DNA from: an uncultured Fibrobacter sp.
GTDB lineage: Bacteria > Fibrobacterota > Fibrobacteria > Fibrobacterales > Fibrobacteraceae
Reading direction: 5' to 3'
Length of the DNA: 8,220 nt
Assembly: GCA_947306025.1 (NCBI GenBank)
Contig: CAMZFJ010000061.1
Coordinates: 1-8,220, forward strand
The notes beneath the pieces are model-generated. The model saw only the letters and a list, made by a program, of their open reading frames with translations, made no database searches and was not told where the DNA came from. Position numbers and translations under genes: made by a program. This document shows positions 6,073 to 8,220 of this stretch, in pieces. How positions within the stretch are numbered: position 1 is the stretch's first letter; each line of letters starts with the position of its first letter.

Positions 6073-6078
6073 TATAAT
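6073..6078 (+). promoter_or_regulatory. Candidate -10 box for the rhodanese lipoprotein gene
   Basis: TATAAT is a perfect -10 hexamer, 41 nt before the chosen ATG at 6120, which would leave a leader of about 35 nt. The -35 position (6050-6055, TAAATT) is poor. Confidence 0.4.
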
Positions 6079-6105
6079 TGTTGCTATTTTTTAGAAATAG
6101 AAATC

Positions 6106-6111
6106 AAGGAG
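6106..6111 (+). promoter_or_regulatory. Ribosome-binding site AAGGAG
   Basis: The strongest Shine-Dalgarno sequence in the window. It ends 8 nt before the ATG at 6120 but only 2 nt before the in-frame ATG at 6114, which decides the start in favour of 6120. Confidence 0.65.
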
Positions 6112-6119
6112 TTATGTTA

Positions 6120-6557
6120 ATGAATAAGTTGTTTGCAATTTCTTTCTGCGCAATGTTGCTTGCTACGGCCTGCAATTCTTCTGAAGAACCGAAGCCGCAG
6201 ACTGTTGTAAATAAGGTTGAATCTGTGCAGCCGGCTGCTGCTGTTGCTGAACAGCCTACAGCAACTATTACGACGATTGATTGGAATAAGGCTTTGGAAA
6301 TGAACAAGTCCGGTGCGCTTCTTATTGACGTGCGTACTCCGGCTGAAGTTGAAAAGGGCAAGGCTTCGCCTGCCGCGATTAACATTCCGCTCCAGGAAAT
6401 GGCGCAGCGCTTGAGCGAATTCCCGAAGGACAAGGATTTGCTGATTTATTGTCGCAGTGGCAGGCGTAGCATGGCCGCTTCGAGATTCCTCGTCGAAAAT
6501 GGCTATACCCGCGTGTTCAACATTGACGGCGGTATCATGGCTTTACCGCAGAAGTAA
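6120..6557 (+). CDS. Rhodanese-domain lipoprotein
   Basis: A 145-residue protein. Starting at 6120 gives a compact lipoprotein signal (Lys3, hydrophobic 4-14, A-T-A-C with Cys18). A flexible linker rich in Ala, Pro, Gln and Val follows (about 19-50). Residues 52-143 form one rhodanese domain: L-L-I-D-V-R-T-P-A-E (67-76), an A-I-N-I-P-L segment (86-91), and the active-site loop Y-C-R-S-G-R-R-S (110-117) with catalytic Cys111, ending in N-I-D-G-G-I (134-139). Rhodaneses carry sulfane sulfur on this Cys and transfer it to thiol acceptors or cyanide. The C-R-S-G-R-R-S loop matches single-domain PspE/GlpE-like members. The domain is complete but ends right after the G-G-I, without the usual aromatic tail. 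Anchored to the membrane and facing the periplasm, it may handle sulfur or thiol oxidation there; the acceptor is unknown. It has its own promoter-like box and ribosome site, so it is probably monocistronic. Confidence 0.88.
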   Translation: MNKLFAISFCAMLLATACNSSEEPKPQTVVNKVESVQPAAAVAEQPTATITTIDWNKALEMNKSGALLIDVRTPAEVEKGKASPAAINIPLQEMAQRLSEFPKDKDLLIYCRSGRRSMAASRFLVENGYTRVFNIDGGIMALPQK

Positions 6558-6575
6558 TTTGAACGCACTCTTAAA

Positions 6576-6607
6576 GTCATCCTGAACGTGTAGCGTGAAG
6601 GATCCAG
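6576..6607. repeat. Hairpin repeat, copy C (tandem G-A mismatch type)
   Basis: The best-preserved copy. ATCCT (6579-6583) pairs with AGGAT (6599-6603). GA at 6584-6585 faces GA at 6597-6598, and then ACG (6586-6588) pairs with CGT (6594-6596) around the loop TGTAG. It sits 18 nt after the rhodanese stop and ends 24 nt before ribD. It shares GTCATC and the mismatch layout with copies A and B. It may end or stabilise the rhodanese transcript, but it has no T-run. Confidence 0.6.
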
Positions 6608-6631
6608 TTAAATCTTGAATCGCCTTCCCTT

Positions 6632-7939
6632 ATGACTTCCGAAATCACAAACTACATGCATTTCGCCTTGCAACAGGCTTTTGGGGCCGTAGGCGTGAGC
6701 CGCCCGAATCCGGCGGTGGGTGCCGTTGTTGTGAAGGATGGAATTGTAGTGGGGAAGGGGCGTACGCAATGCCCCGGAAGTGCTCATGCAGAGGTGATGG
6801 CGTTACGCGATGCGGGTGATCTTGCTCGCGGCGCCTCTATTTTTGTGACTTTGGAACCGTGTTGCCATTACGGTAGAACGCCGCCTTGCACCAAGGCGAT
6901 TATCGAAGCTGGAATCAAGAAAGTCTATTTTGCACATTCTGACCCGAACCCTGTTGTGCATGGGAATTCTCGCGCGATTCTTGAAGAAGCGGGAATCGAA
7001 GTGCATGAAGGCGTAGACGCTTGCATTTGCGCTTGCGTTGAAGATTGCCCGAATGGCGAATCGGCCACGGAATGCCGTGTTTTTGAATTTCGAGGCTTGT
7101 CGCCCGAAGACCGCGCTTTGCGCGAAGGCGAAGGGCGCGAAGTTTTCCACGAAGTGGAACGCTTCTTTGAAGCGTATGATTATTTTGTGCGCACCAAACG
7201 CACTTTTGTCGAAGTAAAATCAGCAGTTTCGCAAGATGGCTTTATGGGCTGTGCTGATGCGCACGGAATGCATTTGCCGCTTGCGATTACAAAGCCTGGC
7301 GCCAATTGCTGGAATCATGAACTCCGTGCGATGAGCGATGCTGTTCTCGTTGGCGCAGGGACTCTCCTTGCTGATAACCCGAGCCTCAATGTGCGCTATG
7401 CGGATGGAAATGATCCCGTTAAAGTGATTTGGGCGGGGCATCATGAATTTACTGCTGATGAAATCACGCATTTGGTGGTGTTCTCGTCGAATGAATCCAA
7501 GCCGATTGTCTATTCTTGCGTGCGTCAGCCGAATTTGCCTGACACTCTCGTTTTAAATCACGAGACGTTTGCCGAAAATTGGCGTGAAATGATTGCGAAT
7601 TTGTCCGCGCGCGGAATGCACCGCTTGATGGTAGAACCGGGCGCAGGCCTTGCTCGCGAACTTTTTAAAGATGTGGCGGGCGCGCAGTCTCAAAATGCTT
7701 CGGATAATGCGCGGAATTGCGCGCTGTCTCAAAATGCGGATGAAAATGCGCCGCCCCTTTGGAACCGCCTTGATTTATGGCGCTCCACCGATTCCGTAGT
7801 CGATGAAAAACTGGACCAGCTAATTGAACAAGGCGCTGTGAAATATGGGCTTGAATACCCTGAATTGCCCGCCGGTCTTGTCGCTAAAGAATCTGCTGTC
7901 ATCGGCCCCGATGTGCTGACGGTGTATTACCCAGGATAA
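6632..7939 (+). CDS. ribD: RibD: bifunctional pyrimidine deaminase/reductase with insertions
   Basis: RibD carries out the deaminase and reductase steps of riboflavin synthesis, converting the pyrimidine made by GTP cyclohydrolase II; it is cytosolic. The 435 residues comprise an N-terminal deaminase (about 5-128) and a C-terminal reductase (about 190-435). Deaminase landmarks are S-R-P-N-P-A-V-G (23-30), H-A-E (52-54; zinc His52, catalytic Glu54) and P-C-C-H-Y-G-R-T-P-P-C (76-86; zinc Cys77 and Cys86). Reductase landmarks are F-V-E-V-K-S-A-V-S-Q-D-G (192-203) and V-G-A-G-T-L-L-A-D-N-P-S-L (240-252). It exceeds the usual 360-380 residues because of two insertions: a Cys-bearing segment at about 131-175, and a low-complexity stretch at about 349-375 with a duplicated S-Q-N-A motif. 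The usual V-E-G-G of the reductase reads V-E-P-G (334-337). No ribosome site or FMN riboswitch precedes the ATG, and no other riboflavin gene lies nearby. Deaminase function is near certain; reductase function is likely. Confidence 0.92.
   Translation: MTSEITNYMHFALQQAFGAVGVSRPNPAVGAVVVKDGIVVGKGRTQCPGSAHAEVMALRDAGDLARGASIFVTLEPCCHYGRTPPCTKAIIEAGIKKVYFAHSDPNPVVHGNSRAILEEAGIEVHEGVDACICACVEDCPNGESATECRVFEFRGLSPEDRALREGEGREVFHEVERFFEAYDYFVRTKRTFVEVKSAVSQDGFMGCADAHGMHLPLAITKPGANCWNHELRAMSDAVLVGAGTLLADNPSLNVRYADGNDPVKVIWAGHHEFTADEITHLVVFSSNESKPIVYSCVRQPNLPDTLVLNHETFAENWREMIANLSARGMHRLMVEPGAGLARELFKDVAGAQSQNASDNARNCALSQNADENAPPLWNRLDLWRSTDSVVDEKLDQLIEQGAVKYGLEYPELPAGLVAKESAVIGPDVLTVYYPG
7688..7750 (+). 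repeat. Imperfect 24-bp direct repeat inside ribD
   Basis: Two in-frame copies, 7688-7711 and 7727-7750, encode S-Q-N-A-S-D-N-A and S-Q-N-A-D-E-N-A. Both begin TCTCAAAATGC and end AATGCG. They lie in the low-complexity insertion of the reductase domain, 15 bp apart, and look like a recent tandem expansion in a surface loop. Confidence 0.6.
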
Positions 7940-7942
7940 AAT

Positions 7943-8220
7943 ATGAAGTTTCTCGCTTCTTTAATTTTATTCTTTGTGGTTAGTGCTTTTTCTAATAATA
8001 CACAATACGAATGGACTGATGAAAATGGCTGCTCGTATTGCCTTTATGGACGTATAGAAAATGGAAAATGCGTGCATCCCGCAAAGGAAAGTTGGGGTGG
8101 TTATTCTTCCTTTTTTTATTTATTGAAAACTAGAAAAATAGAAAATAATTTTTTTGTGGTTAATTATCCTTTCTGCCCGAAGTTCCATGTCTATTGTGAA
8201 AATGATTCAGATTATTGCAA
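7943..8220 (+). CDS. Secreted Cys-rich protein of unknown function, N-terminal part
   Basis: The gene runs off the window end, with 92 codons plus 2 bases open. It starts at an ATG 3 nt after the ribD stop. AGGA at 7933-7936, within the last ribD codons, lies 6 nt upstream and can serve as ribosome site, so translation is probably coupled to ribD. Residues 1-17 form a signal peptide (Lys2, hydrophobic 3-16, likely cleavage after A-F-S). No lipobox is present. The mature part shows six cysteines in what is visible (30, 33, 43, 78, 85, 92), including a C-S-Y-C pair, and many aromatic residues. No membrane segment is visible after the signal. I do not recognise a family. Base composition is clearly more AT-rich than ribD. 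Presumably periplasmic or surface-exposed with disulfides; a role in riboflavin metabolism is not implied by the coupling alone. Confidence 0.7.
   Translation, partial: MKFLASLILFFVVSAFSNNTQYEWTDENGCSYCLYGRIENGKCVHPAKESWGGYSSFFYLLKTRKIENNFFVVNYPFCPKFHVYCENDSDYC

Noticed and set aside
6558..6631. FMN riboswitch upstream of ribD
   Set aside because: The gap is only 74 nt, is mostly filled by hairpin copy C, and shows none of the conserved multi-helix RFN sequence.
1..8220. A defence system, toxin-antitoxin pair, prophage or integrated element
   Set aside because: No nuclease, reverse transcriptase, transposase, integrase, tRNA attachment site or toxin-antitoxin gene pair is visible on either strand; the gene content is metabolic and envelope-related.

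Overview
The window is a stretch of bacterial chromosome with every supported gene on the + strand. It holds seven complete coding regions and one gene cut at each edge. The organism is probably a Fibrobacter or close relative in the FCB group. That is inference from moderate G+C, many short lipoproteins with Asp-Thr-rich sequence, runs of 7-bp repeats after stop codons, and TTTG-TA-type boxes close to start codons. No rRNA or other taxonomic marker is present, so the assignment is tentative.

Layout. Positions 1-210 are the C-terminal end of an EamA-type drug/metabolite transporter. Positions 211-594 form a non-coding gap with two degenerate hairpin repeats, a separate GC-rich hairpin and a good sigma-70-like promoter. 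A Cys-rich, Asp-Thr-rich lipoprotein of unknown function follows (595-1638), then a 7-bp repeat tract. A two-gene unit comes next: a small zinc-ribbon membrane protein (1717-1983) and, 4 nt later, a TraB/GumN-family lipoprotein (1988-2914), closed by a second 7-bp repeat tract. Then come a divergent, short 1-deoxy-D-xylulose-5-phosphate synthase (3081-4829), a membrane-anchored alpha/beta hydrolase (4866-6029), a rhodanese-domain lipoprotein (6120-6557), a third copy of the hairpin repeat, a bifunctional RibD with two unusual insertions (6632-7939), and the start of a small secreted Cys-rich protein (7943 to beyond the window).

How the genes relate. Two genes are biosynthetic: the DXS-like enzyme (isoprenoid, thiamine and pyridoxal precursor) and RibD (riboflavin). 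Most of the rest are predicted to sit in the envelope: three lipoproteins, one anchored hydrolase, one small membrane protein and one secreted protein. Tight coupling is seen only for 1717/1988 (4-nt gap) and ribD/7943 (3-nt gap). The window does not look like a mobile island: no transposase, integrase, tRNA, CRISPR array or recognisable defence cassette is visible.

Most worth a second look: the recurring TTTG-TA box placed 6-7 nt before ATG at three genes, which suggests leaderless transcripts; the Cys-cluster insertion between the two RibD domains; the divergent DXS subfamily; the paired 7-bp post-stop repeats; and the hairpin repeats with tandem G-A mismatches.
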